From CAWKGV01 sp963849305 (lineage in GTDB: Bacteria > Pseudomonadota > Alphaproteobacteria > Acetobacterales > Acetobacteraceae), in the NCBI GenBank assembly GCA_963849305.1, contig CAWKGV010000011.1:1-44373 (forward strand): DNA of 44,373 nucleotides, in the 5' to 3' direction. Both the position numbers and the translations under genes were made by a program. Shown piece after piece: positions 35,190 to 44,373 of this stretch (positions within the stretch are counted from its first letter, which is position 1; each line of letters starts with the position of its first letter). A model generated the notes under the pieces. That model did not search any database and was not told where the DNA came from. It worked only from the letters and a program-made list of their open reading frames with translations.

Positions 35190-35913
35190 GCGGGACGGGT
35201 AAAGCGGCGCTCGTGGTGAGCGCGCATTCGGCGGACTTCGTCTGGCGCGCGGGCGGCGCGATCGCGCTGCACACAGAGCAGGGTTTCGCGGTTTCCGTGA
35301 TCTGCCTCTCCTTCGGCGAGCGCGGCGAATCCGCAAGACTTCTGGCGGCAGAAGGACATGACGCTCGAGCGGGTCAAGGCGGAACGGCGGAAGGAGGCGG
35401 AAGCCGCGGCCAAGCATCTCGGCGTGTCGGACATCCAGTTCTGGGATTTGGGCGACTACCCGATCACACTCTCCCGGGAGTCGCTGTATCGGCTCGTGGA
35501 CGTCTACCGGAGGATCCATCCTGCCTTCGTCCTCTCGCACTCGACGAAGGACATTTATAATCACGACCATCCCGCGGTGACCGACTTCGCCCAGCACGCC
35601 CGCATCATCGCGCAGGCACACGGGCACGAACCGGGGCAGAAGGTGCTCGGCGCCCCGCCGGTGTTCCTGTTCGAGCCGCACCAGCCGGAGCAGTGCGACT
35701 GGAAGCCGAACGTGCTGCTCGACATCACCCCGGTGTGGGAGAAGAAGCGCGCGGCGATCGAGTGCATGGCCGGGCAGGAGCATCTGTGGGAGGTACTACA
35801 CGCGTGTCGCGCAGCAGCGCGGCGCGCAGGCCGCCCGCAACTCCGACAAGAAGATCACCTACGGAGAGGGTTACGAGGCCGTGTTCCCGCTGGTGCTGGA
35901 GAGCCTGGCATGA
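35186..35913 (+). pseudogene. 4-oxalomesaconate hydratase GalB-like (PIG-L fold), two frameshifts
   Basis: GTG 35186 begins ALVVSAHSADFVWRAGGAIA, the metal-binding start of the PIG-L-fold hydratase GalB. The frame breaks near 35340 after GERGESAR and resumes as LERVKAERRKEAEAAAKHLG, with LSHSTKDIYNHDHPAVTDFA (metal-binding His-Asp-His) and VFLFEPHQPEQCDWKPN. A second shift near 35790 leads to RGAQAARNSDKKITYGEGYE and the end at 35913. GalB hydrates the ring-cleavage product in gallate/protocatechuate 4,5-cleavage. Both ends overlap neighbours by 4 nt, as in an intact operon, yet the gene is broken twice. Confidence 0.82.
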
Positions 35914-36589
35914 GCACGGTCTATACGGACCCGCCGCGCACGGCGCCGGAGATCGTCGCCGGCTTCGCCGAGCTGGGCGTCGCCACGGTCCACGAGGCGC
36001 AGGGCCGCACAGGACTCATGCGCCCCTACATGCGACCGATCTATGCCGGTGGCCCGCGCGGTCGGCACGGCGGTGACGGTCAGCCTCGGCGGATAATTGG
36101 ATGCTGCACGTCGCCGTCGAGCAGTGTCGGGCGGGCGACGTCGTCGTCGCCGCCCCGACCGCGTTTAGCGACGCCGGGTATTTCGGTGAGCTGCTGGGCA
36201 GATCGCTGAAGGCACATGGCGCCCGCGGCCTCGTCCTGGAGGGCGGGTGTCGAGACGTCGCCGAGCTGACGCGGATGGGCTTTCCGGTCTGGTCGCGAGC
36301 GATCAGCGCTCAAGGAACGGTCAAGGAGACGCTGGGGTCGGTGAACGTTCCGCTGGTGTGCGCCGGGCAGCTCGTAAATCCTGGCGACCTGATCGTGGCC
36401 GATGACGACGGGATCGTCGTGGTCGAGCGGGAGCGGGCCGAGGCCGTCTTAGCAGCCAGCCGCGCCCGAGAGGAGAAGGAGGCCGCCAACCGGACCCGGC
36501 TCGAGGCGGGCGAATTGGGGGTCGACCTCTACGGAATGCGGGAGGCCCTTGCGCGCAAGGGGCTGACCTACAGACGCTACGGCACATGA
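35910..36589 (+). pseudogene. 4-carboxy-4-hydroxy-2-oxoadipate aldolase GalC/LigK-like, frameshifted
   Basis: ATG 35910 begins the RraA-like fold (IVAGFAELGVATVHEAQGRT, then GLMRPYMRPIYAG). The frame is lost between 36045 and 36100, where AVGTAVTVSLG should run into DNWMLHVAVEQCRAGDVVVA. The other frame carries GARGLVLEGGCRDVAELTRM, the metal/substrate-binding region, and PGDLIVADDDGIVVVER to the end. The enzyme splits its substrate to pyruvate and oxaloacetate, the last step of 4,5-cleavage. A single-base loss near 36090 explains most of the damage; a further shift near 36055 is possible. Its stop overlaps the next ATG. Confidence 0.85.
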
Positions 36590-37410
36590 CCCCGCTCAGC
36601 GCGGCGATCGGCCGCTACAAACACTCGGAAGCCTTGTTCGATGATCCGCTGCTGCTGATCGAGCCCTTTTCGGTCATCAGCCGGGCATTTGCTCCGATGG
36701 TGCGGTCGCAGCGCTTCGAGGTGAGCGAGATCGCGATCGCGACCTTCCTGATGGCGCGTGCGGCCGGAGACCTGGTGCTGCTGCCCGTCGTGCTGGCAGC
36801 GCGGTTCCAGAACGGGGCGCTTCTGCGCCGTAGGGCGGACGATTTCGGACCTAGTGGCCTGGCCGGGCGCCGAAATCGGCGTGCGCGCCTACGGCCAAAC
36901 GACCGCCCTATGGCTGCGCGGCATTCTGCAAGAGGAGTACGGGCTTGCCCCGGACCAAGCCCGCTGGGTGACGTTCGAGGATGCCCACGTCGCGTCCTAC
37001 CGCGATCCTCCCTGGGCCGAGCGTGCGCCAGCCGCGTCCGACATGCTGGCGATGCTGTGCGATGGGCGGCTGGATGCCGCCATCTTCGGCAACGACATTC
37101 CGTCCGCCCGGACCTCGCGACCGTGTTTCCGGACCTGGAGGCAGCGGGACGCGCCTTCCTCCAACGCCACGCCCTCATGCCGGTCAACCACATGGTCGTC
37201 GTCCGCGCCGAGGTCGCGCGGCAAGAAGGCCTGGTCCGGTCGTTGCTCGACCGGCTCCGCACGGCTGGGAACCCGTTCCCGTTCGGCCGCGCCGCGCTGG
37301 ACCCGGCCGTCGCGCTGGCACTGCGCTATGCGGGCGAGCAAGGGCTCCTGGAGCGGACGTTGACCCTGGACGAAGTGTGGGCCGGGCTGCCGCCCGGCTG
37401 CGAGGAATAG
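36586..37410 (+). pseudogene. 4,5-dihydroxyphthalate decarboxylase-like protein, frameshifted
   Basis: The frame begins LSAAIGRYKHSEALFDD and VSEIAIATFLMARAAGD, similar to Pht5-like decarboxylases and their substrate-binding-protein-fold relatives. After LLPVVLAARFQNG the frame changes near 36835, giving WPGAEIGVRAYGQTTALWLR, ARWVTFEDAHVASYRDP and SDMLAMLCDGRLDAAIFGND. Near 37105 it changes back, giving PDLEAAGRAFLQRHALMPVN and ALRYAGEQGLLERTLTLDEV. Decarboxylation of 4,5-dihydroxyphthalate would give protocatechuate, fitting the preceding genes. Two compensating shifts leave a nonsense middle of about 90 residues. Confidence 0.75.
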
Positions 37411-37484
37411 GACGACTCCATGGACAGGGTTTGGGTCCATCGGCTTCGGCGAGGTTGGCGGCATCTTGGCTCGGCGCGGCGCCC

Positions 37485-38012
37485 TTAGGCGAGCACCTCC
37501 ACCGCGCCGTCCAAGGACATCAGCAGACCCTCGACGCGCAAGTCCGGATGCCGCTGCTTGACCTCGGCCTTGAAGGCGGTCAGCACCCGCCGATGCGTGG
37601 CGGTCTCGGCCTCCGGCGTCGCGATGCTGTTCGCCCCGTATGCGATCTTGGCCGCGCCACAATCGCGGTGATCGATGGCAATGACGCGCGAGACCTTGTG
37701 GAGCTGGATCGAAGTAGCAAGGTTGTCCCAGAACGTCTCGCGCCAGGATGCGAAGGCGGGTGCCTCCACACCCACCGCCGCCCCGGCGAACACGAACTGG
37801 CTGTAATTCCCGTCCAGCCCACGGTGCCGCATATAGTCGTACACCGGATCGACGATGCGCGGATCGATGCAGGACAGCAGCATTGAATCATAGCCCGGCT
37901 TGCCCAGACTGGGCGCGGGGGCGGCCCTGGCGACGATGGCCAGGCCCGATCCCGCAAGGCCCAGCAGCATCGGTCTGCGGCTCAGGCCGCACTGGCAGAT
38001 ATTCCCGTCCAT
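37485..38012 (-). CDS. Tat-exported beta-carbonic-anhydrase-like protein
   Basis: This 175-residue protein carries the zinc set of beta-carbonic anhydrases: Cys48 with Asp50 and Arg52 (CIDPR), then His115 and Cys118 (HRDCGA). An N-terminal twin arginine (SRRPMLLGLAGSGLAIVARA) suggests Tat export, consistent with folding around a metal before transport. Two cysteines (CQC, 6-8) precede it. The protein is shorter than classic beta enzymes, and the region between the motifs is compact. It could hydrate CO2 in the periplasm or be a family member with another role. It lies convergent to the dead aromatic operon. ATG 38012 is chosen to include the twin arginine. Confidence 0.7.
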   Translation of the reverse strand: MDGNICQCGLSRRPMLLGLAGSGLAIVARAAPAPSLGKPGYDSMLLSCIDPRIVDPVYDYMRHRGLDGNYSQFVFAGAAVGVEAPAFASWRETFWDNLATSIQLHKVSRVIAIDHRDCGAAKIAYGANSIATPEAETATHRRVLTAFKAEVKQRHPDLRVEGLLMSLDGAVEVLA

Positions 38013-38135
38013 GGCCGCTTTCCCGTCCTGTCAGCCAGGTTTGTCTTGTTCTGGCCCCATGGTGCAGGGGCGAGAACAATCGATCAAGCGTCCGCGGAAT
38101 GGCCGCGCGGGGCGGTGATCGCCGACGGCCTGCGC

Positions 38136-38819
38136 TCAGGCGCTGCGCACCGACACCAGCCGCCAGGTCGGGTCGCGGGCGGTCAGGTCGCGCTCGAAGG
38201 TCCAAATATCGGTGATCTCGGTCACCGCGTCGGTGCCCGCCACCGGCTGGCCGCGCTGGTCCTTGGTCAGGCTGACCTGATCGGAGACGAAGCGAACCGT
38301 GAGCTGGGCGACGCTGCCGCGCAGTTCCGCCTCCTCGATCGTGGCGGCGGCGATGCCGCGGATTTCGCTGACTTGCGTGTGGCCCGCCTGCTCGCGGGCG
38401 GTGATCGCCTGATCGAAGGCGCGATAGACCTCATCGGAGACCAGGGCGCGCAGCCCGTTCCGGTCAGCCGCCGCGAAGGCGGCAACGATCATCCGGAAGG
38501 CCTTTTCCGCCCCATCCAGGAACCCCGCCGGATCGAAACCGCGATCGATGCCGCGCATCCGGGCGAGCGTTTGACCCAGCACGGTGTCCGGGGCCGGCAC
38601 GCCGCGCGAGGGCGCCGGGGCGACCGGCTCGGCTCGGCCCTCGATCACCGGGCCGGCAGCGCCGGAGGGCGGAGCCTGAAACGGCTGGACTGGCGCGTCC
38701 TGCGGCGGGCGCTCGTAGCCGGTGCGCCGCCCCAAGATGCTGCGCAGGCGCAGCACCAAAAAGGCTGCCACCAATCCGAACAGCACCAGGTCGATCGGGA
38801 AACCGCCGTCCATCTGCAC
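38136..38819 (-). CDS. Tim44/TimA domain protein
   Basis: This 227-residue protein has an N-terminal transmembrane helix (about 6-25, FPIDLVLFGLVAAFLVLRLR), a Pro/Ala-rich linker (40-80) and a C-terminal Tim44-like domain (FLDGAEKAFRMIVAAFAAAD; LVSDEVYRAFDQAI; DIWTFERDL). In Alphaproteobacteria such proteins are membrane-bound TimA homologues thought to help protein handling at the inner membrane. The start may be ATG 38819 or the ATG two codons later. It is divergent from the histidine phosphatase gene, with 102 bp between starts. Confidence 0.85.
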   Translation of the reverse strand: MQMDGGFPIDLVLFGLVAAFLVLRLRSILGRRTGYERPPQDAPVQPFQAPPSGAAGPVIEGRAEPVAPAPSRGVPAPDTVLGQTLARMRGIDRGFDPAGFLDGAEKAFRMIVAAFAAADRNGLRALVSDEVYRAFDQAITAREQAGHTQVSEIRGIAAATIEEAELRGSVAQLTVRFVSDQVSLTKDQRGQPVAGTDAVTEITDIWTFERDLTARDPTWRLVSVRSA

Positions 38820-38921
38820 TCTCCTCCGGTTTCACAGATAAGAGCGCACTGGCCGTTAGACAAACTTTTCCAGTTATGGCGGCGCCTTGCCGCGTGGCCG
38901 GGCGACCTGTATGCCGCCGCC

Positions 38922-39473
38922 ATGATCCTGCTGCGCCACGGGCAGAGTGAATTCAACCTGCATTTCACCGCGACGCGCCGGGACCCCGGGATCATCGATG
39001 CCCGGCTCACCCCTCTCGGCCGAGCCCAGGCCGCCGAAGCCGTCCGCCGGCTCGGCGCCGAACGGGTCAGCCGCATTATCGTCTCGCCTTATACACGGGC
39101 CTTGCAGACTGCCGCCGTGCTAACCGAGGCGCTTGAGGTGCCCGTGATCGTCAATCCCGTGGTCCGTGAACGCTGCGCTTTCGCCTGCGACATCGGCACC
39201 CCCCGGACCGAACTGGCGCGGGCCTGGCCCAGCCTCGACTTCTCCACCATCGAGGAGGTCTGGTGGCCCGCGATGCCCGAGCCAGCCGCCGACGTGGTGC
39301 GCCGCGCCCTGTTCCGTGCCGAGATGGCGGCGCTGCCCGACTGGTCCGACACGCTGGTGGTGACGCATTGGGGCTTCATCATGTCGCTGACCGGCCAGAG
39401 CGTGCAGAACGGCCGCACCCTCCGCCTCGATCCGACTGCTCCCGCGCCCGCAGAGATTTCCTGGCGGCCCTGA
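38922..39473 (+). CDS. histidine phosphatase family protein
   Basis: This 183-residue protein starts MILLRHGQSEFNLHFT, with the phosphohistidine motif RHG (5-7). SPYTRALQTAAVL and the second-histidine motif VVTHWGFIMSLTG complete the phosphoglycerate-mutase-like fold. Small members act as phosphatases on diverse phosphorylated metabolites. The substrate is unknown. ATG 38922 was preferred since it begins the beta strand directly; the long in-frame extension to the left covers the antisense of the Tim44-like gene and is not real. Confidence 0.88.
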   Translation: MILLRHGQSEFNLHFTATRRDPGIIDARLTPLGRAQAAEAVRRLGAERVSRIIVSPYTRALQTAAVLTEALEVPVIVNPVVRERCAFACDIGTPRTELARAWPSLDFSTIEEVWWPAMPEPAADVVRRALFRAEMAALPDWSDTLVVTHWGFIMSLTGQSVQNGRTLRLDPTAPAPAEISWRP

Positions 39474-39505
39474 GCTGAGGTTTGCGGCGATAATCCCGTG
39501 CGGGA

Positions 39506-40696
39506 TCAGGGCGGTCCCATCCGGGCCGAGGCGGGATGGCCCGGCACTTTGAACCGCTTGCCGGTATCGGTGACGTCCGTGCCGTTCACCCGTAAGATGG
39601 AAAAATCGGCGTCGAGGTAATTACCGACATAGATGTATTGTCCGTCCGGGGTGAACGCCACCGCCTCCGGCGTGCTCCCGACCTCGATCTCCTTGAGCTT
39701 CCTGACCTGCTTGCCCTCGATTCCGAGGATCGTGACGAGCCCGTTGGGATGATAGAACCACGATCCCTTCTTGTTGGAGCCGCGGACGCTGGCGACCACC
39801 GCGAGATCGCCCTTCGGGCTGACGGCCAGCCCCTCCGGGGCGTCGGCGACCGCGATCCGGTCGATGGCGCGGGGCGGCTTGGCTTCGGCATCTATGACGC
39901 TGACCACGTCCACGTTGCCGTCCGAGTTCCCACCGTCGCCGTTGTCGGCCGTCAGCGCGAGCTGGCCGTTCGGCGTCACAACGACATTGTAAGGAAACAA
40001 ATAAGTCGGGATGTCGTCGTGCGCCGTGGTGACGCTGTCGCCGGAAATATCCAAAAAAGCCAGCATGTTGGCCGTCGATCTTACCGAAACAGCCCGCTTG
40101 CCGTCCGGCGTGAACTCGACCGTCGAAACGCTGCTCTTCATCGAGACCGTGTCGGTCTTCTTGACCTGGGTGCCCGCGATCTTGAGTACGCTGATCGAGT
40201 TGTCGCCTCGATTGGCGACCAGCGCGAGGTCGCCCTTCGTGTTGATGCTCAGGCCCGACGGCTGCTTGCCGAGCTGCAACGTCTGGGCGAGCTTCGGCGG
40301 GTTCGCCTTCAAGTCGATGACGAACAGCTTGTCGGTCGGGACGGATTTGAGGTTATCGCCCGCCTGGATGACGGTCACCGAATTGGCCACCAGGGCGATG
40401 GCGCCGCTCGGGTCGATGTCGACGTTCACCGGCGGCCCGACGACTGAGTTCTCGATCGGGAGTTTGGCGACGATCCGCGGCGCCTCCGGATCGGCGACAT
40501 CCACGATCAGGACGTTGTCCTTACCAGTGGGCGTCAGCACCGTGTTGCCCTGAGCGTCCCAGCTCACCTTTTCATCGTCGCCGACGATCATCAGCGGCGC
40601 GGCATGGACGCCCAACGCGCCGCTCGCCGCGAGCCAAATAGCTGCCCGGGACACGATACACAAACGCCCCCCACATCGTCGCCCACGATCGCGCAT
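39506..40696 (-). CDS. exported YncE/YVTN-type beta-propeller protein
   Basis: The product has up to 396 residues. A signal peptide (VSRAAIWLAASGALGVHA) is followed by repeated propeller blades, for example LGKQPSGLSINTKGDLALVA, VEFTPDGKRAVSV and AVAFTPDGQYIYVGNY. These proteins bind DNA or metals, or act as lactonase-like scaffolds in the periplasm; no activity can be assigned. The start is either ATG 40696 or GTG 40654, the latter giving a cleaner signal peptide without the Arg/Cys-rich lead. It lies downstream of phaC on the same strand with an 85-bp gap. Confidence 0.8.
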   Translation of the reverse strand: MRDRGRRCGGRLCIVSRAAIWLAASGALGVHAAPLMIVGDDEKVSWDAQGNTVLTPTGKDNVLIVDVADPEAPRIVAKLPIENSVVGPPVNVDIDPSGAIALVANSVTVIQAGDNLKSVPTDKLFVIDLKANPPKLAQTLQLGKQPSGLSINTKGDLALVANRGDNSISVLKIAGTQVKKTDTVSMKSSVSTVEFTPDGKRAVSVRSTANMLAFLDISGDSVTTAHDDIPTYLFPYNVVVTPNGQLALTADNGDGGNSDGNVDVVSVIDAEAKPPRAIDRIAVADAPEGLAVSPKGDLAVVASVRGSNKKGSWFYHPNGLVTILGIEGKQVRKLKEIEVGSTPEAVAFTPDGQYIYVGNYLDADFSILRVNGTDVTDTGKRFKVPGHPASARMGPP

Positions 40697-40781
40697 CGCA
40701 TCCTCCCCAAGGGGTGCCGAGCGCGATAGTGCGGAGCCAGCCCCGACGGCGCAAGCTCCGCCAGTGCTCGTGCCGGGCGGC

Positions 40782-42584
40782 TTACGTCAGGCAAACCTTG
40801 ACGTAAGAGCCGGGCGCGTCCTCGATCGGCTTGAGCTTGCCGTCGCCGGGGTTCCTGGCCGGGACCGTCTTTTTGGCCTGTGCCGAAACCCAGCGATGCC
40901 AGTCGGGCCACCAGGAGCCGGCGATCTCGGTCGCGCTGGCCAGCCACTGCTCGGGCTCGGCCGGCAGGTCGGTGTTGATCCAGTGGCTATACTTGCCACC
41001 GTCGGGCGGGTTGACTACGCCGGCGATATGCCCCGAGGCCGCCAGCACGAACCGTTTTGGGCCCGATAGAAGCTGGGTGCCCTTGTAGGTGCTCTTCCAG
41101 GGCGCGATGTGGTCCTCGCGCGTGGACAGGAAATAGGCCGGCGTCTTGATCCGGCGCAGGTCGATCGGCACGCCCGCCAGGCTGATCCCGCCCGGCTCGC
41201 ATAGCAGGTTCTCCTGGTACATCTTGCGCAAGTAGAAGCTGTGCATGTTCGCCGGCATCCGCGTCGAGTTCGCGTTCCAGTAAAGCAAGTCGAACGGGAA
41301 CGGCTCATTGCCCAGCAAGTAGTTATTCACCACGAACGACCAAATCAGGTCGTTGGCACGCAGCATGTTGAATGTAGTCGCCATCTCGCTGCCTTCGAGA
41401 TAGCCGCGCCGGTGCATCTTCTCCTCAAGCGACTTCAACTGCTCCTCGTCGATGAACACGCCGAGTTCGCCCGCCTCGGCGAAGTCCATCATGGTCACGA
41501 AGAACGTGGCCGACTTGATCCGGTCGTCGCCCTTGGCGGCCATGTAGGCCAAGGTGGAAGCGAGCAAGGTGCCGCCAAGGCAGTAGCCGATGGCGTTGAC
41601 CTCGCGCTCGCCGGTCGCCGCCTCGATCGCGTCCAGCGCGGCGAGGTAGCCCTCGGTCATGTAGTCGTCGAACCCCTTCTCGGCCAATCGCGCGTCGGGG
41701 TTGACCCAGGAGATGACGAACACCGTGTGGCCCTGGCCCACGGCCCAGCGCACCAGGCTGTTCTTCGGGCGCAGGTCGAGGACATAGAACTTGTTGATCC
41801 AGGGCGGCCCGATCAGCAGCGGGCGCTTCAGCACCTGCTCGGTAGTCGGACTATACTGAATGAGCTGCATCAGGTCGTTTTGATAGACCACCTTGCCGGC
41901 CGAGACGCCGATGTTCTCGCCGACCCGGAACGCCTCCATGTCGGTCATCTTGATGCGCAACTGGCCCTTGCCGCGCTCCAGGTCGCCCAGCAGATTACTG
42001 AGCCCTTTCAGCAGGTTCTCCCCGCCGGTCTCTGCGGTCTTGCGCAGCACCTCGGGATTGGTGAGCACGAAGTTGGAGGGGCTCATCGCGTCGATGAACT
42101 GGCGCGCGTAGAAATCGACCTTGGCCGCGGTCTTCGGGTCGAGCCCGTCCACCTGGGCGACCACGTCTTGGACGAAGCGGGCCGAGAGCAGGTAGGACTG
42201 CTTGATGAAGTCGAATACCTCGTTCTCGCGCCAGGCCTCGTCGCGGAAGCGGCGGTCGCCGGCCGGGGCGTCGATCACCGCCTTGGCGTCCAAGCCCATC
42301 ATCCGCTTGGCGGTATTTTGCCAAAGCGTCAGGTAATCCTGCCAGAAGCCGAGCTGGGCCTGCATCACCCTGCCGGGGTTCGCCATCATCCGCGCAGTCA
42401 TTTCCAGGAACGCGCTGCCGATATTGAGCGGGTCCGGCTGTCGCTTCTCCTCCCGCCTCTGGCGCTTGAGCCACTCCGTGACCAGGCGCTGCGACCGTTC
42501 CGCGATGTCGGCCATGGAGCGGCCGACCTCCTTCGGGTCGGGCAGCTTGAACCCGCCCACGTCGGGGTTTTGGGTGTCGGCCAT
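40782..42584 (-). CDS. phaC: class I poly(3-hydroxyalkanoate) synthase
   Basis: The protein has 600 residues, normal for class I PhaC. The lipase-like box GYCLGG holds the nucleophile Cys335. Asp491 (STREDHIAPW) and His519 (AASGHIAGVVNPP) complete the triad. YSPTTEQVLKRPLLIGPPWI and KNSLVRWAVGQGHTVFVISW are standard family segments. It polymerises 3-hydroxyacyl-CoA into storage polyester at granule surfaces. No phaA, phaB or phasin gene is adjacent. It is divergent from the lipoprotein gene at 42667 across 82 bp that must contain both promoters. Confidence 0.95.
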   Translation of the reverse strand: MADTQNPDVGGFKLPDPKEVGRSMADIAERSQRLVTEWLKRQRREEKRQPDPLNIGSAFLEMTARMMANPGRVMQAQLGFWQDYLTLWQNTAKRMMGLDAKAVIDAPAGDRRFRDEAWRENEVFDFIKQSYLLSARFVQDVVAQVDGLDPKTAAKVDFYARQFIDAMSPSNFVLTNPEVLRKTAETGGENLLKGLSNLLGDLERGKGQLRIKMTDMEAFRVGENIGVSAGKVVYQNDLMQLIQYSPTTEQVLKRPLLIGPPWINKFYVLDLRPKNSLVRWAVGQGHTVFVISWVNPDARLAEKGFDDYMTEGYLAALDAIEAATGEREVNAIGYCLGGTLLASTLAYMAAKGDDRIKSATFFVTMMDFAEAGELGVFIDEEQLKSLEEKMHRRGYLEGSEMATTFNMLRANDLIWSFVVNNYLLGNEPFPFDLLYWNANSTRMPANMHSFYLRKMYQENLLCEPGGISLAGVPIDLRRIKTPAYFLSTREDHIAPWKSTYKGTQLLSGPKRFVLAASGHIAGVVNPPDGGKYSHWINTDLPAEPEQWLASATEIAGSWWPDWHRWVSAQAKKTVPARNPGDGKLKPIEDAPGSYVKVCLT

Positions 42585-42666
42585 TCGCGCGTGTCCTTTC
42601 CGTGCCGGTCGCCAGAGGCTACATCTGCTGCCCGATTGCGGCGGCAGCGTGGAGCGAATCCGGCCG

Positions 42667-43776
42667 ATGTCTGGGTTTGAGATGGGGGCGCAACCTACTT
42701 TCCGGCAAGTCCGGGTTCAAGCCGGCCCAAGCGGCCGGTTTGTGGAACGCCTGGCGGGACGCTTGGGCCGCGCCGCGCATCGCTGGGGCGCGGTCCCGGC
42801 ATTGGTCGTGGCGCTTTCGGGCTGCGCCTCACCGCTCACCTGGCTGCACCGGAGCGAAGGCGGGCAGATCGCGCAGCCGCGCCCGCCGCCGCCGGGCGAG
42901 AACGGGCCATATCCGAACCTCGCCTCGGTGCCCGCGCGGCCGGCGCCGCCCGACCAGGCGGCGCTGCAACAAATCTCCAATGCGCTGATCGCGGACCGGA
43001 TCAACGCCGAGCACCTCACGACGTCGGTGCCGCCAACCGATCCCTCGCAGCCCGCCGCATCGCCGGGCCTGTTCGGGATCGGCACCACGCCGCCACCGCC
43101 GCCAGCCCCCGGAGCCTCGGCCGCATCGGCGACGCTCGCCGCCGCATCGGCCACGCCGACCCGAACCGCCGCGCCCGCCGCGCCCACTTCGGCCCCATCC
43201 GCTCCGCTGGTGTCGAATGCCCCGACCGTAACCCAAGTGCAGCCGCCGCCGGCACTGCCCATCGCGCCTCCGCCGCCGCCGACCCTGGCCAACGGTCCGC
43301 CATTGCCGAACTCCGATTACGGTGGCGGTCCGACCGGCGCGGCGACGGCGGGACACTCCCCCGCCACCCCGCCGGTTGGTGCCGTGGCGGCGCTCGCCTC
43401 TCCCACCGGCCTTTCCTCGCTGCCACCCGCCTCCGCCCCCGGCGCCGCGCCCCCGCCGTCGGCCCCGAGCCTGCCCGCCAATCCGGCCACCACGGTCGAT
43501 GTGCTGTTCGCCCCCCTCTCGGCCCAGGTGCCGCCGGTCTCGGCCGGGGCGCTGCAGGCGTTGGCCGCCAAGCGGGGCGATCACATCATCGCCGTGGTGG
43601 GCCACGGCGATGCCGCCTCGCCGGACCCGGACGCGCAGGCGCATGCAATGGCGCTGGCGCTGCGCCGCGCCCAGGCGATCGCCACCACGCTGACCGCGGA
43701 CGCCGTACCGCAAAGCGCGGTTCGGATCGCCGCCGAAGCGTCTGGCCGCGGCGGCTCGGCGCGGATTATAGAGTAG
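42667..43776 (+). CDS. proline-rich OmpA-like lipoprotein
   Basis: The protein has 369 residues from ATG 42667. A long N-terminal region leads to a lipobox ending at Cys53 (ALVVALSGC), so it is probably a lipoprotein. About 200 residues of Pro/Ala/Ser-rich linker follow with PPPPP runs. The C-terminal 95 residues (TTVDVLFAPLSAQVPPVSAG; HIIAVVGHGDAA; ALRRAQAIATTLTADAVP) have the OmpA-like peptidoglycan-associating pattern, though divergent. It may link the outer membrane to the cell wall. A start at ATG 42682 would shorten the leader. The aminotransferase gene follows 42 nt later. Confidence 0.7.
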   Translation: MSGFEMGAQPTFRQVRVQAGPSGRFVERLAGRLGRAAHRWGAVPALVVALSGCASPLTWLHRSEGGQIAQPRPPPPGENGPYPNLASVPARPAPPDQAALQQISNALIADRINAEHLTTSVPPTDPSQPAASPGLFGIGTTPPPPPAPGASAASATLAAASATPTRTAAPAAPTSAPSAPLVSNAPTVTQVQPPPALPIAPPPPPTLANGPPLPNSDYGGGPTGAATAGHSPATPPVGAVAALASPTGLSSLPPASAPGAAPPPSAPSLPANPATTVDVLFAPLSAQVPPVSAGALQALAAKRGDHIIAVVGHGDAASPDPDAQAHAMALALRRAQAIATTLTADAVPQSAVRIAAEASGRGGSARIIE

Positions 43777-43818
43777 CCGCTCCTCTGAAGTAGCGTCTGG
43801 CCCGAAAGACCCGGTGCA

Positions 43819-44373
<555 letters not shown>

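Noticed and set aside
38046..38921. Long N-terminal extension of the histidine phosphatase
   Set aside because: It is antisense to the Tim44-like gene; the phosphatase fold begins directly at ATG 38922.
43080..43480. Pro/Ala-rich repeats resembling a tandem-repeat locus or CRISPR
   Set aside because: There are no regular repeat units or spacers; this is the low-complexity linker of the lipoprotein.

Overview
The window is high-GC DNA from an alphaproteobacterium. Codon use, an intact CcrM-type (GANTC) adenine methyltransferase, a trpB-trpA-accD-folC gene string, a class I PHA synthase and a PQQ-dependent membrane dehydrogenase all fit an Acetobacteraceae-like member of Rhodospirillales; the family placement is inference. 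No rRNA, tRNA or CRISPR array was seen.

Layout. (1) 1-3778: a sugar/polyol catabolic operon (FGGY kinase, D-2-hydroxyacid dehydrogenase, class II aldolase, GlpD-like FAD oxidoreductase). The two middle genes are intact and both outer genes are broken. (2) 3779-8646: a patchwork of an exported serine hydrolase, a transposase fragment, a serine recombinase with two unknown genes, and a HAD-family protein. (3) 8648-10573: a complete IS1634-type insertion sequence with matched inverted repeats and a 6-bp target duplication, placed on the HAD stop codon. (4) 10604-16827, minus strand: a tightly overlapping operon trpB-trpA-accD-folC plus an exported GH42-like hydrolase, with a 39-bp tandem duplication across the folC/GH junction. 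pckA is divergent at 17021. (5) 18779-25000: an SDR enzyme, a SnoaL-like protein, an IS1182-type transposase remnant, a two-gene PQQ dehydrogenase (small membrane subunit plus catalytic subunit) and a frameshifted SDR. (6) 25047-29889: rnhB, ccrM and a multiply frameshifted type IIG-like restriction-methylase. (7) 30280-32755, minus strand: an unrecognised three-gene operon of membrane-anchored proteins around a CbxX/SpoVK-like AAA+ ATPase, the best candidate here for an undescribed system. (8) 33184-37410: a protocatechuate/gallate (4,5-cleavage) type operon in which every gene is frameshifted or truncated. (9) 37485-44373: a Tat-exported beta-carbonic-anhydrase-like protein, a Tim44-like protein, a histidine phosphatase, a beta-propeller protein, phaC, an OmpA-like lipoprotein and the start of an aminotransferase.

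Two themes stand out. Housekeeping genes are intact and packed with 1-4 nt overlaps. Accessory catabolic, defence and mobile genes are repeatedly frameshifted, truncated or deleted. Frameshifts confined to accessory blocks argue for real gene decay rather than general sequencing error, although reads would be needed to prove it.
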